Assembly: GCA_011390635.1 (NCBI GenBank)
Contig: JAABSA010000038.1
Coordinates: 1 to 33,407 of the forward strand
DNA: 33,407 bases
Source of the DNA: Desulfotignum sp.
GTDB taxonomy: Bacteria; Desulfobacterota; Desulfobacteria; Desulfobacterales; Desulfobacteraceae
Direction: 5' to 3'
Both the position numbers and the translations under genes were made by a program. Below are positions 17,048 to 25,059 of this stretch, piece by piece. Within the stretch, counting starts at the first letter, position 1. Each line of letters begins with the position of its first letter. Below the pieces are notes generated by a model. It worked only from the letters and a program-made list of their open reading frames with translations. It searched no databases and was not told the DNA's origin.

Positions 17048-17811
17048 AGTTCCCTGACAATGATCCGCAGCCCCTCCAGGGTCAAAGACTGGTCCACGGC
17101 CTCAATGGTGGTTGAAAGCCCTGCAATGAGAGGGGCCAGGCCGCCTGTGGCAATGATTTTAGGGGGGTTTTCCAGTTCTTTTTTCATCCGTTCCACCATT
17201 CCGTCCACCATGGCGGCATTGCCATGGATGATACCGGACTGCATACTCCCGATGGTGTCTGTGCCGATCACTTTTTGAGGCGGGGAAAAAATTTCCACTC
17301 TCGGCAGCCGGGAGGCTTTTTGAAAAAGGGCTTCTGCTGAAATCATCACCCCCGGACAAATGGCGCCCCCCAGGTATTCCCCGGCCGGCGAAATAACATC
17401 AAAGGTGGTGGCCGTGCCAAAATCAATGATAATCAGACCGGTTCTGTATTTATCATAGGCAGCCACGGCATTGACGATGCGGTCCGCCCCCACTTCGTTG
17501 GGGTTGCTGTAGAGGATGGGCATCAGTTTTTTCACTGATGCAGGCTGGATCCACATCGGGCTCAGCTGCAGGTATTTTTCAGTGAATCCGTTGAGAATTC
17601 CCACGGAAGAGGGGACAACCGATGATATGGCCACCCGGGTTATGGCTGTCAAAGGGATACCTTTGTCGGAAAAAAGTGCACTGGCAAGCACATTGAATTC
17701 ATCGGCTGTATTATCCCGAACCGTGCGGATCCGCCAGTTTTGTTTCAGCACATCCTGGTCATACACACCGATCACGGTGTTGGTGTTGCCCACATCGATT
17801 ACCAGAAGCAT
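17032..17811 (-). CDS. coaX: Type III pantothenate kinase
   Basis: Phosphorylates pantothenate, the first step of coenzyme A synthesis, in the cytoplasm; 259 residues, the normal length. It has the ASKHA phosphate-binding motif VIDVGNTNT with Asp6, GADR at 108-111, the catalytic region IDFGTATTFD around Asp130 and the late glycine motif ATGG at 221-224. Type III enzymes need a monovalent cation and are not feedback-inhibited by CoA. The start has GGAG (overlapping the ybbR stop as TAAGGAG) 8 bases upstream, and the gap to ybbR is 11 bases. It is the last gene of the minus-strand housekeeping operon and converges with pbpC. Confidence 0.96.
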   Translation of the reverse strand: MLLVIDVGNTNTVIGVYDQDVLKQNWRIRTVRDNTADEFNVLASALFSDKGIPLTAITRVAISSVVPSSVGILNGFTEKYLQLSPMWIQPASVKKLMPILYSNPNEVGADRIVNAVAAYDKYRTGLIIIDFGTATTFDVISPAGEYLGGAICPGVMISAEALFQKASRLPRVEIFSPPQKVIGTDTIGSMQSGIIHGNAAMVDGMVERMKKELENPPKIIATGGLAPLIAGLSTTIEAVDQSLTLEGLRIIVRELDRQP

Positions 17812-17822
17812 GGAAGGTCTCC

Positions 17823-18758
17823 TTATTGAATTGTAACGGTAAATACCCGGGGTTCAGCCCGGGTCATGATCAGGCCCACAGGTATGTTTAGAATGGCATT
17901 CCGGGCATACACTCCCGGGGACAATCCGCTGAGATCCATAAAAGCAACAATCTGGTCTAACACCTTTTTGCTGCCTATGGCCCCAAAAGGTCCTTTGACC
18001 ACAATGGTGATGGCAGCCGGTTCAATAGCGGCAGTGTAAGGGCAGTTTTGGATCTGTATGGGAATGTTTTCAATGGTTTTCACCACCTGTTCTTCCTGGA
18101 TCTTTACGGAAACAACGATGATTGGGTCTGAGGCTGAATACAGATGGGTGTTTTCAAGATCCAGGGGAACTTCTTTTTTGAAGCTCTCCTGGACGCTGGC
18201 CAGGTCAACGGGCTTGGTTTTGAGCACCTGGATGCCGTCAATCAGGGACTGGGCACCGGACAATGTTACAGAGGATGGTTCAGGGGCTGGTTCCAGAACA
18301 ATATATCCCTGGGCAGGTGTGCCTGAATAGGGAACAGTAACTTTAAAGCTCCGGGTTTTTATCTTTTCCAGGTGTACACGCAGGTAGGAAGGGGTAATCT
18401 CCAGGATGGTGATGGCTGGATCCACGGGGATCCGGCGTTTTTCCACCGGCAGGACATAATGGCCCGGGCCGACGGAGTCTGAGTCCCCTGCCGGATCAAT
18501 GTCCAGATCAGTATACAGGTCAGCCGGGTACTGGATATTTTTTTTATTAATTTTTTCGATCAGCCGGGGATCCGCTTTGATGCGAATTTCAATTTTATCG
18601 GTACGGAACTGTGTAAGCACCAGACCTTCCGGCACATTGGAAAATTGTACCGGCAGCAGCAGGTTTGTTTCCACAGGCTCAGTGGTGCACCCCCAGAAAA
18701 CAAGCAACAGCAGCAAAAGGATGCCAAAACCCGCTGTATGGTTTTTCAGATCAGGCAT
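17823..18758 (-). CDS. YbbR/CdaR-like extracytoplasmic protein, probably a lipoprotein
   Basis: YbbR-domain protein of about 311 residues. The start is placed at ATG 18758, overlapping the folP stop by 8 bases; ATG 18770 is an alternative. The N-terminus is a hydrophobic stretch (residues about 10-22) ending in VFWGC at Cys24 followed by TTEPVETN. This looks like a lipoprotein signal with an unusual Trp at -2; the usual CdaR has a plain membrane anchor. After it come three or four YbbR repeats: FSNVPEGLVL, then LEITPSYLRVHLEK, then GYIVLEPAPEPSSVTLSGAQ, and VDLASV with VPL later. In Firmicutes CdaR controls the c-di-AMP synthase CdaA; no cdaA is adjacent here, which leaves the partner unknown. 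Translational coupling to folP is likely. Confidence 0.82.
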   Translation of the reverse strand: MPDLKNHTAGFGILLLLLLVFWGCTTEPVETNLLLPVQFSNVPEGLVLTQFRTDKIEIRIKADPRLIEKINKKNIQYPADLYTDLDIDPAGDSDSVGPGHYVLPVEKRRIPVDPAITILEITPSYLRVHLEKIKTRSFKVTVPYSGTPAQGYIVLEPAPEPSSVTLSGAQSLIDGIQVLKTKPVDLASVQESFKKEVPLDLENTHLYSASDPIIVVSVKIQEEQVVKTIENIPIQIQNCPYTAAIEPAAITIVVKGPFGAIGSKKVLDQIVAFMDLSGLSPGVYARNAILNIPVGLIMTRAEPRVFTVTIQ

Positions 18759-19617
18759 TCCTGATGGCATCAAATATCCGGGTAAAGGCAACCGCACGGG
18801 CAACATCATGGACCCGGACAATGTGGGCGCCTTTAGAAAGGCAGGCTCCCACGGCAGCCAGGGTGCCGGTTTCAATTTTTTCCGGGTCTTTTTTGATGTT
18901 TTTTGCAGAATTTTTTTCCAGGGTATTCTGGATAAAAGATTTTCGGGACGGGCCCATGAGAATGGGAAAACCCAGGGCCTGCAGTTTTTCCAGGCGGTTT
19001 ATCAGCACCAGGTTGTGGTGCACGGTTTTGCCGAAACCGATTCCCGGGTCCAGGATAATGTGCTCCTGCAGAATCCCTTTGGAAACAGCAAATGCTGCCC
19101 TGGCAGCCAGGTAATCGGTAATCTCCTGCATAAGGTCTTTATAATCCGGCTTCACCTGCATGGTTTCAGGGGTCCCTTTCATGTGCATGAGCACCACAGG
19201 CACCCTGTGCCGGGCTGCCACATCCGCCATGGCCGGGTCCTGTTCAAAAGCGGAAATATCATTGATGATAGCTGCCCCGGCTTCCAGTGCAGCCTGTGCA
19301 ACACTGGATTTCAGGGTATCAATGGAAATGGGGATATTAATTTTTGCAGACAGGGTCTGGATGACCGGGATGACCCGGTCCATTTCCTCCTGCGCTGATA
19401 CAGGCAGGGAAAAAGGACGGGTGGATTCCCCTCCGATGTCCAGTATATGGGCACCCTGTTCCGCAAGGCGGATACCCTGGGCCACGGCTTTGTCATAGGT
19501 GTCGAACCGGCCGCCGTCGGAAAAGGAGTCCGGTGTCACATTCAACACCCCCATGATACAGGCCCGGCTGCCCAGCGCCAGGTGAAACCGGCCGAAATCC
19601 AGATGAAAATCGGTCAT
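18751..19617 (-). CDS. folP: Dihydropteroate synthase
   Basis: Condenses p-aminobenzoate with 6-hydroxymethyl-dihydropterin diphosphate in folate synthesis, and is the sulfonamide target. It has 288 residues, a usual length. Signature motifs are NVTPDSFSDGG at 26-36, GGESTRP at 62-68, SIDT and INDIS, DPGIGFGKT, and GPSRKSF near the C-terminus. The frame continues upstream into ftsH, but the ATG at 19617, giving MTDFHLDFGRF, is the natural start 4 bases after the ftsH stop. The Shine-Dalgarno is weak (AGAGAATAAAG), so coupling to ftsH translation is likely. Confidence 0.95.
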   Translation of the reverse strand: MTDFHLDFGRFHLALGSRACIMGVLNVTPDSFSDGGRFDTYDKAVAQGIRLAEQGAHILDIGGESTRPFSLPVSAQEEMDRVIPVIQTLSAKINIPISIDTLKSSVAQAALEAGAAIINDISAFEQDPAMADVAARHRVPVVLMHMKGTPETMQVKPDYKDLMQEITDYLAARAAFAVSKGILQEHIILDPGIGFGKTVHHNLVLINRLEKLQALGFPILMGPSRKSFIQNTLEKNSAKNIKKDPEKIETGTLAAVGACLSKGAHIVRVHDVARAVAFTRIFDAIRNA

Positions 19618-19621
19618 GTCT

Positions 19622-21628
19622 TTATTCTCTGTCAGGTTTGTTTTCCGGTGCATCATCGTCAGGTGCATCATCATCAGGGGCATCTTCCTGCGCATCATCA
19701 GGCACCTCTTGAGAACCTGTTGCCTGGGCATCAGCCTGTTCAGCACCCGGCCGTTTTTTGGAAGAGGAATCAGCAGATGATGATTTATCCGGGGTAGTGC
19801 GGACATTTTTGCGGCCGTAAAAATCATAGTCAGGCCGCAGTTCCGCAATCAGATCATCCAGTTCCGGTCCCAGTACGGTTTCTTTTTCAATGAGCAGGTC
19901 CGTGAGCCTGTGGAGTATATCAATGTTTTCTTCCAGGATTTTTTTGGCTTTTTTATATGCCCGATCAACCAGTTTGGCCACTTCCGCATCAATCTGCTGG
20001 GCCGTTGACTCGGAATACCCTTTTGCCTGGGTCATTTCCCGGCCGATGAAAATATTTTCATCATGGTCTTCATAGGAGAGTGGGGCCAGATTGTCGCTCA
20101 TGCCGAAACTTCTGATCATCCGGTTGGCCAGTTTGGTGGCCTGTTTTATGTCGTTGGCAGCCCCGGTGCTGATCCGTTTGAAAATGAGATCTTCCGCCAC
20201 CCGGCCACCAAAGGCGATTGCCAGTTCGTTTTCCAGCTGGTCCTTGTATTTGAAATCACCTTCCTCAGGCAGAAACCAGGTGACACCCGCCGCACGGCCC
20301 CGGGGAATGATGGTGATTTTGTTGATGGCATCGGTATTGGGAAGGAACCTTGCCACCAGGGCATGTCCCCCTTCATGGTAGGCGGTTGTTTTTTTCTCGT
20401 CTTCTTTGATTACCTTGGATTTTCTTTCAAGTCCCATGTACACCTTGTCTTTGGCATCTTCAAAATCTTTCATGGACAGTGATTCATGGTCCCGTTTGGC
20501 TGCCAGCAGGGCCGCCTCATTGACCAGGTTTTCCAGGTCTGCACCGGAAAAACCGGGGGTGCCTCTGGCCAGGATCACCGGGTCCACGTCTCTGTCCAGA
20601 GGTGTTTTTTTCATGTGCACCCGCAGGATGCCTTCACGGCCTCTGATATCGGGCATATCCACCACCACCTGCCGGTCGAACCGGCCCGGTCTGAGCAATG
20701 CAGGGTCCAGTACATCCGCCCGGTTGGTGGCAGCCATAAGGATAACCCCTTCATTGGCTTCAAATCCGTCCATTTCCACCAGCAGCTGGTTCAGGGTCTG
20801 CTCGCGCTCATCATGTCCTCCGCCTAAACCGGCCCCTCTTTGACGTCCCACAGCATCGATCTCATCAATGAATATGATACAGGGGGCATTTTTTTTGCCC
20901 TGGGCAAACAGATCCCTGACCCGGGATGCGCCCACACCAACAAACATTTCCACAAAATCGGAGCCGGAAATAGTGAAAAAAGGCACGCCTGCCTCACCGG
21001 CCACTGCCCTGGACAGCAGGGTTTTGCCGGTACCGGGATTACCCACCAGCAGCACTCCTTTGGGGATTCTGCCCCCCAGGCGGGTATATTTGTCAGGATT
21101 TTTTAGAAAATCCACCACCTCGGTGAGTTCTTCTTTGGCCTCATTGATGCCCTGTACATTGTCAAAGGTGACTTTTTCCTTTTTATCATCCATAAGTCGG
21201 GCCCGGCTTTTGCCGAATGACATGGCCTTTCCACCACCGGCCCCGCCCTGCATCTGGCGCATGAAAAAAATCCACACCCCGATGAGCACGATCATGGGCA
21301 GCCAGGAAACCACAATGGACATGAGCCAGGAAGATTCTGCCGGGGGTTTGGCCTTGATATCAACCCCGTTGGCCCGCAGCAGCTGGATAAGCTCCCCGTC
21401 ATTGGGGGCAAAGCTTTTATACCTGGTATCGTTGATGTCGGTAAAATACAGATCCTGGCCCTGGATCACCACATTCTGTACCCGGTCCTTTTCCACCATG
21501 GACAAGAATTCCGAGTATCCGATATCCATCGTTCCGGCCTGCTGCTGCTGGTTGAAAATGTTGTAAAGCATGACCATCATCAGGACGATCACCAGCCACA
21601 GTGAGATGTTTTTATAAAATTGGTTCAA
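19622..21628 (-). CDS. ftsH: ATP-dependent zinc metalloprotease FtsH
   Basis: Membrane-bound AAA+ protease that degrades misfolded membrane proteins and selected regulators. I chose a TTG start at 21628, which gives [14 protein letters not shown]; this matches typical FtsH N-termini and has GAGG 7 bases upstream. ATG starts at 21664 and 21646 would add non-conserved residues. From the TTG, two membrane helices flank a periplasmic domain (about residues 8-26 and 109-125). Walker A GNPGTGKT is at 196-203; Walker B IIFIDEID and the second region of homology follow. The zinc motif HEGGH is at 418-422. The C-terminal tail of about 60 residues is acidic and repetitive (DDDAP units). In the tilS-ftsH-folP order common in this group. 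Confidence 0.96.
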   Translation of the reverse strand: MNQFYKNISLWLVIVLMMVMLYNIFNQQQQAGTMDIGYSEFLSMVEKDRVQNVVIQGQDLYFTDINDTRYKSFAPNDGELIQLLRANGVDIKAKPPAESSWLMSIVVSWLPMIVLIGVWIFFMRQMQGGAGGGKAMSFGKSRARLMDDKKEKVTFDNVQGINEAKEELTEVVDFLKNPDKYTRLGGRIPKGVLLVGNPGTGKTLLSRAVAGEAGVPFFTISGSDFVEMFVGVGASRVRDLFAQGKKNAPCIIFIDEIDAVGRQRGAGLGGGHDEREQTLNQLLVEMDGFEANEGVILMAATNRADVLDPALLRPGRFDRQVVVDMPDIRGREGILRVHMKKTPLDRDVDPVILARGTPGFSGADLENLVNEAALLAAKRDHESLSMKDFEDAKDKVYMGLERKSKVIKEDEKKTTAYHEGGHALVARFLPNTDAINKITIIPRGRAAGVTWFLPEEGDFKYKDQLENELAIAFGGRVAEDLIFKRISTGAANDIKQATKLANRMIRSFGMSDNLAPLSYEDHDENIFIGREMTQAKGYSESTAQQIDAEVAKLVDRAYKKAKKILEENIDILHRLTDLLIEKETVLGPELDDLIAELRPDYDFYGRKNVRTTPDKSSSADSSSKKRPGAEQADAQATGSQEVPDDAQEDAPDDDAPDDDAPENKPDRE
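19647..19676. repeat. Two 15-bp tandem repeats in the ftsH 3' end
   Basis: Two head-to-tail 15-bp units differing at one base, at 19647-19661 and 19662-19676, encode two DDDAP units in the FtsH tail. Looser related units follow to about 19700. Such in-frame repeats can vary in number between strains. Confidence 0.55.
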
Positions 21629-21635
21629 TGTTAAT

Positions 21636-21639
21636 CCTC
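21636..21639 (-). promoter_or_regulatory. Shine-Dalgarno supporting the TTG start of ftsH
   Basis: GAGG, within AGAGAGGATTAA on the minus strand, lies 7 bases before TTG at 21628. No comparable site precedes the upstream ATG codons. Confidence 0.65.
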
Positions 21640-21693
21640 TCTTTGTCATAAAATAGAACAGCAAAACTTAAATATATATAACCATAAATTGTG

Positions 21694-21699
21694 ATTATA
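21694..21699 (-). promoter_or_regulatory. Possible -10 box of an internal ftsH promoter
   Basis: TATAAT on the minus strand in the 100-base gap between tilS and ftsH, about 65 bases before the ftsH start. No good -35 is visible at 16-18 bases, so an internal promoter is only a possibility; the surrounding gap is very AT-rich. Confidence 0.3.
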
Positions 21700-21728
21700 C
21701 AAGGAAAAGTTTTTTCGATTTCGTTCCT

Positions 21729-22820
21729 CTAAGCCTCCGGCGGCAGCCTTTTGGCCTGTTTCTGCATCCTGCCCAGCTGCCGCAGGGGGATGGCTTCTTT
21801 TTTAAAAACTATCTGGTGACGGGTTTTGTACACCCTGATTCTGCCGGGAAGATCCAGATGTTTTCCCGGTGCAGCCGTGGCCAGCATATCCTGGATGGCC
21901 CGGATATGGTCATGGGTGATCTGCCGCAGGGTTGATTTTACCATGTGGATGGCACAGCGCATCACCCTGGGTACCAGGGCCGGGTGCAGGCGGATGACAG
22001 CCGGGATGGACAAAACCACTGTTTCCAGGGTTGTTTTTTCAACACAACCGGCAAATGCCAGGGCAGCATGGTCATGCAAAAACCGGTCTTCATGAAACAG
22101 AATGGTGCTGAGCCGGTGAAGTCCTTGTTTTATGCCGGGGTTATAGTCTTTTTCCAGGAGCGGGAGCAGCTGTGTTCTGATGCGGTTACGCAGAAAGGCC
22201 GGGTCCAGGTTGGAATCATCCATGACATATGCCTGGTCCAGGTCATCCAGAAATCCCAGGATTTCCTGCCGGGAGCGTTCAATGAGGGGGCGGATGATCC
22301 GGTTCTCGCGTACGGGCGGAATCCCGGCCAGTCCTTTGGAGCCACTGCCCCGAAGCAGACCCATAAGCACCTGCTCCGCATTGTCGTCCCTGGTATGGCC
22401 TGTAGCAATCCGGGAAAATCCGCGGGTGTCTGCTACCTGGTTGAAAAAAGCATACCTGGCATTTCGTCCGGCTTCTTCCACCGAGGTGCGGGCCTGCTTT
22501 GCCAGGCTTGCCACATCCCGGTATTCACAAAAAAAAGGAAGATGGCACGTGTCCGCAAATTGTTGGGCGAATGCCTGGTCACGGTCCGATGTTACCCCCC
22601 GCAGCCCATGGTTGAGATGGGCCAGTCCGAGGTGAAGGTCCCAGTCAGGGGCCAGATGCATCAGTACCCGGGCCAGGGCGATGGAATCGGGTCCGCCGGA
22701 AATCCCGATCAGCACCGCCTCTTTTTTGCTGACCATGGTGTGATCCTGAAGGGTCCGGGCCACCTCCCTGCAAAAGTTTTTCTGTATATGGACAGGCCGG
22801 GCCATTGTCTTTGAAAACAT
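21729..22820 (-). CDS. tilS: tRNA(Ile)-lysidine synthase
   Basis: Modifies C34 of the tRNA-Ile CAU anticodon to lysidine so that it reads AUA; essential in most bacteria. The protein has about 363 residues. The PP-loop ATPase motif SGGPDS is at 41-46, followed by HLNHGLRG, EEAGRNARYAFF and ATGHTRDDNAEQVLM, then DDSN and RNRIRTQLLPLL, all typical of TilS. The C-terminal part is short. Possible starts are TTG 22835, ATG 22820 directly after GAGGAG, and ATG 22805; the conserved core begins after all of them, so the choice is uncertain. The gene abuts or overlaps the mqnD stop (22825). Confidence 0.93.
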   Translation of the reverse strand: MFSKTMARPVHIQKNFCREVARTLQDHTMVSKKEAVLIGISGGPDSIALARVLMHLAPDWDLHLGLAHLNHGLRGVTSDRDQAFAQQFADTCHLPFFCEYRDVASLAKQARTSVEEAGRNARYAFFNQVADTRGFSRIATGHTRDDNAEQVLMGLLRGSGSKGLAGIPPVRENRIIRPLIERSRQEILGFLDDLDQAYVMDDSNLDPAFLRNRIRTQLLPLLEKDYNPGIKQGLHRLSTILFHEDRFLHDHAALAFAGCVEKTTLETVVLSIPAVIRLHPALVPRVMRCAIHMVKSTLRQITHDHIRAIQDMLATAAPGKHLDLPGRIRVYKTRHQIVFKKEAIPLRQLGRMQKQAKRLPPEA

Positions 22821-22824
22821 CTCC

Positions 22825-23688
22825 TCAGCAGGCAAAAAGGGGCAGGTCGCTTTCCGGAATCATCCCGGTTTTCCTGGCATAGGAGAAAAAAGTTGTGACC
22901 GCCTGTTCTCCTGTTTCCCCCAGATCTCTGGTAAAATCGTTTACATACAGATCAATGTGCTGCCGAATGACGGTTGCATCCATTTCCTGGGCATGGGCCA
23001 GGATGTAATCAGATCCCATCTCCGGGTTGGCAAAGGCATGGTCAACGGCGGTGCGGATCAGGGACTGGATGTCACAGGCAACGGCCGGATCAATATCCCG
23101 GCGGATGGCAATACAGCCTAAAGGAATGGGCAGTTCGGTCTTGTTTTCCCACCACTGTCCCAGATCTGCTCTCATTTCCAGGTTCATGGATGCGTAGACA
23201 AACCGGCCTTCATGGATAATGAGGCCGAAGTCGGCGGTCCTGTCCAGTACGGCCGGCATGATTTTTTCAAAAGACATGGGCAGGATGGTCACCTCAATAT
23301 CGGAAAACCGGTCAGCCATGAAAAAACGAAACAAATGACAGGCTGTGGTGCCCATGCCGGGAACGGCAATGACGGGTTTGTGTTGACCTGCATTTTCCAG
23401 GCGGCTGCCGGGCCGGGATACCACCAGGGGGCCGCAGCCTTTGCCCAGGGCAGATCCGCACCGCAGCAGCGCATACCGGTCCAGCAGGGTTCCCAGGGCA
23501 GCAAAAGACAGCTTGGTAATGTCAAAGGCAAGATGCACCGCCTGCTGGTTCAACGCCTCTACATCATCAATGACAATGTCAAAACCAAATCCTTTTAGAT
23601 CAATCAGTTTTCCGGCAATGGCCTTGAAAATAAAGGTGTCGTTGGGGCAGCTGGAATAGGCCAGTGTGTATGGGGATGTTGCATGCAT
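22825..23688 (-). CDS. mqnD: 1,4-dihydroxy-6-naphthoate synthase
   Basis: Enzyme of the futalosine pathway to menaquinone; it converts cyclic dehypoxanthine futalosine to 1,4-dihydroxy-6-naphthoate. It has 287 residues with a periplasmic-binding-protein-like fold but no signal peptide. Family signature SSCPNDTFIF is at 12-21, followed by DVEALNQQA, DITKLSFAAL and GSALGKGCGPLVV. Later motifs are GMGTTACHLFR, DFGLIIHEGRFVY and LPIPLGCIAIRR. The start ATG 23688 has AGGAG 5 bases upstream; the frame stays open further upstream, but the family N-terminus fits this start. Other mqn genes are not in the window. The menaquinone fits an anaerobic respirer. Confidence 0.92.
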   Translation of the reverse strand: MHATSPYTLAYSSCPNDTFIFKAIAGKLIDLKGFGFDIVIDDVEALNQQAVHLAFDITKLSFAALGTLLDRYALLRCGSALGKGCGPLVVSRPGSRLENAGQHKPVIAVPGMGTTACHLFRFFMADRFSDIEVTILPMSFEKIMPAVLDRTADFGLIIHEGRFVYASMNLEMRADLGQWWENKTELPIPLGCIAIRRDIDPAVACDIQSLIRTAVDHAFANPEMGSDYILAHAQEMDATVIRQHIDLYVNDFTRDLGETGEQAVTTFFSYARKTGMIPESDLPLFAC

Positions 23689-23725
23689 GACCGCTCCTGC
23701 TAAAGGGATAACAGTAAGACTGACA

Positions 23726-24778
23726 TTACAGGTGCAAAAGTCCGGGGGAGGGCTGCTCAACTGCCAGACCTTCTGCAATCAGATCCAGCAGTTTTTGTTT
23801 TTCCTCCGGAAATTTATACCCTTCATAGTCGTGGGTGAGCAGCAATCCGCCCCCGGGCCGCTGCCAGTGGTTCATGGCATGATCAAAGCATACCCTGCCG
23901 GTGACCGCAAGTTCCTGGATCATGGTGTTGAGCTCTTCCAGCTGCTCCGTGGCGGACAGCATGGTGATGCCACCGGCCTGGACCTGCTGGTGCAAAGGGG
24001 TGCCGGGAATTGCCCGGAAGGGCCGGGACCGGATATAATGCGGGTTGATGGCGTTGAGCACCCGGGCGGTTCCTGTGGCATGGTCATGGGATTTTTCCTT
24101 TCCCCCCAGGCCGGGCATCCAGTATTCAGATACCTGGAATCCGGCTGCCACGGCTTTTTTGCCGGCCTTGATCTGGCCTTCTGCAGTCACCCCTTTTTTG
24201 ATGAACTTCAGCAGGTCATCATCCCCGGTTTCCAGCCCCAGGTGGAGCCGGTCCAGGCCGGCCCTGCGGATGGCCTCCAGGTCCTGTGCCGGTTTCTGGG
24301 CCAGGGTCCTGGCCCGGGCATAGGTGGTGATGCGGGTGAGGCTGGGAAAGGTTTTTTTCAGATGTTCCAGTGCTTCCACCAGGTGCTTTGTTTTCATGAT
24401 CATGCTGTTGGCATCCTGGATAAAGGCGGTCTTTGCCCCTGCCATGAGCCAGTGGACCAGCATGGCAAATCCGGGGTGCCGTTCCAGTTCCGGTGATTTT
24501 TCCAGTAACGCAAAAACCGCGTCCCGGGTAATGCCTTCAGACGCCCCGGATTTGGCGGACAACGTTCTCATATCAGCAGCAAGGGCGGCCATGGCATCAA
24601 TGTCCGCCTTGATTTCTGCAACAGTTCTCAGCTGGAATTTTTCGGTCTTGTACATGCTGCAAAAGGTGCAGTGGTTCCAGGGACAGTTCCGGGTGAACCG
24701 CACCAGCAGCGACGCACTGCCTCCCTCGCTGGGGGGGCGGTAAACCCCGGTTTCAAACTCGTATCTGTCAATGGTCAT
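23726..24778 (-). CDS. Radical SAM protein with CX4CX2C cluster motif
   Basis: Radical SAM enzyme of unknown reaction, 350 residues. The cluster motif is Cys32, Cys37 and Cys40 in RNCPWNHCTFCSMY, that is CX4CX2C rather than the common CX3CX2C. It continues with KFQLRTVAEIKADID, then RITTYARARTL, HLGLETGDDDLLKFIKKGVT and a C-terminal RPGGGLLLTHDYEGY segment. This layout resembles poorly characterised Elp3/HemN-fold radical SAM proteins with CPWN-C-FC motifs. No B12 domain or TRAM domain is visible. The start ATG 24778 has GGAG 5 bases upstream; an open extension to 24895 looks like untranslated leader. It is the first gene of the housekeeping operon, 37 bases before mqnD, but it lacks the features of MqnC or MqnE. 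Confidence 0.85.
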   Translation of the reverse strand: MTIDRYEFETGVYRPPSEGGSASLLVRFTRNCPWNHCTFCSMYKTEKFQLRTVAEIKADIDAMAALAADMRTLSAKSGASEGITRDAVFALLEKSPELERHPGFAMLVHWLMAGAKTAFIQDANSMIMKTKHLVEALEHLKKTFPSLTRITTYARARTLAQKPAQDLEAIRRAGLDRLHLGLETGDDDLLKFIKKGVTAEGQIKAGKKAVAAGFQVSEYWMPGLGGKEKSHDHATGTARVLNAINPHYIRSRPFRAIPGTPLHQQVQAGGITMLSATEQLEELNTMIQELAVTGRVCFDHAMNHWQRPGGGLLLTHDYEGYKFPEEKQKLLDLIAEGLAVEQPSPGLLHL

Positions 24779-24937
24779 AAGGACTCCATTTTTGTAAGAT
24801 TCAATAATACCCAAAATACTGCATATATGACCGAAATGCAACACGACCTTATCCAGGTCTGCATATTTGCATAAACATGCCAGGTTCTCGACCAATCTCT
24901 GCAGCGCTCTATCCTCATGGAGCGCACCCTAATTATA
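24779..24937 (-). promoter_or_regulatory. Leader region of the radical SAM-mqnD operon with -10 box and stem-loops
   Basis: On the minus strand a TATAAT (24937-24932) with a weak TTTCAC 18 bases upstream precedes a predicted leader of about 147 bases. Just after the expected start is a stem-loop GCGCTC/GAGCGC (24904-24925, 10-base loop). A second structure pairs GACCT/AGGTC (24845-24859), with outer arms ATGCA and TGCAT (24836-24864) and a 4-base bulge. I do not recognise a known riboswitch. Confidence 0.35.
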
Positions 24938-25059
24938 GCAAATATTCAGATATACGTGAAAATACTTGAAAAAATCAAAAAATATGTGCTATGGGAACTC
25001 TCATTGTCCAAAACGGGTCATGCCGCCATGCCCTTTCAAAAACAAAAGGAGTACGTCAC

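Noticed and set aside
24904-24925. Terminator at GCGCTC/GAGCGC
   Set aside because: The stem is only 6 bp with a 10-base loop and no T-run on either strand.
24779-24930. TPP riboswitch in the leader of the radical SAM gene
   Set aside because: GGGTGC and CCTGGATAA resemble parts of the element, but CTGAGA and the closing stem are missing and no thiamine gene follows.
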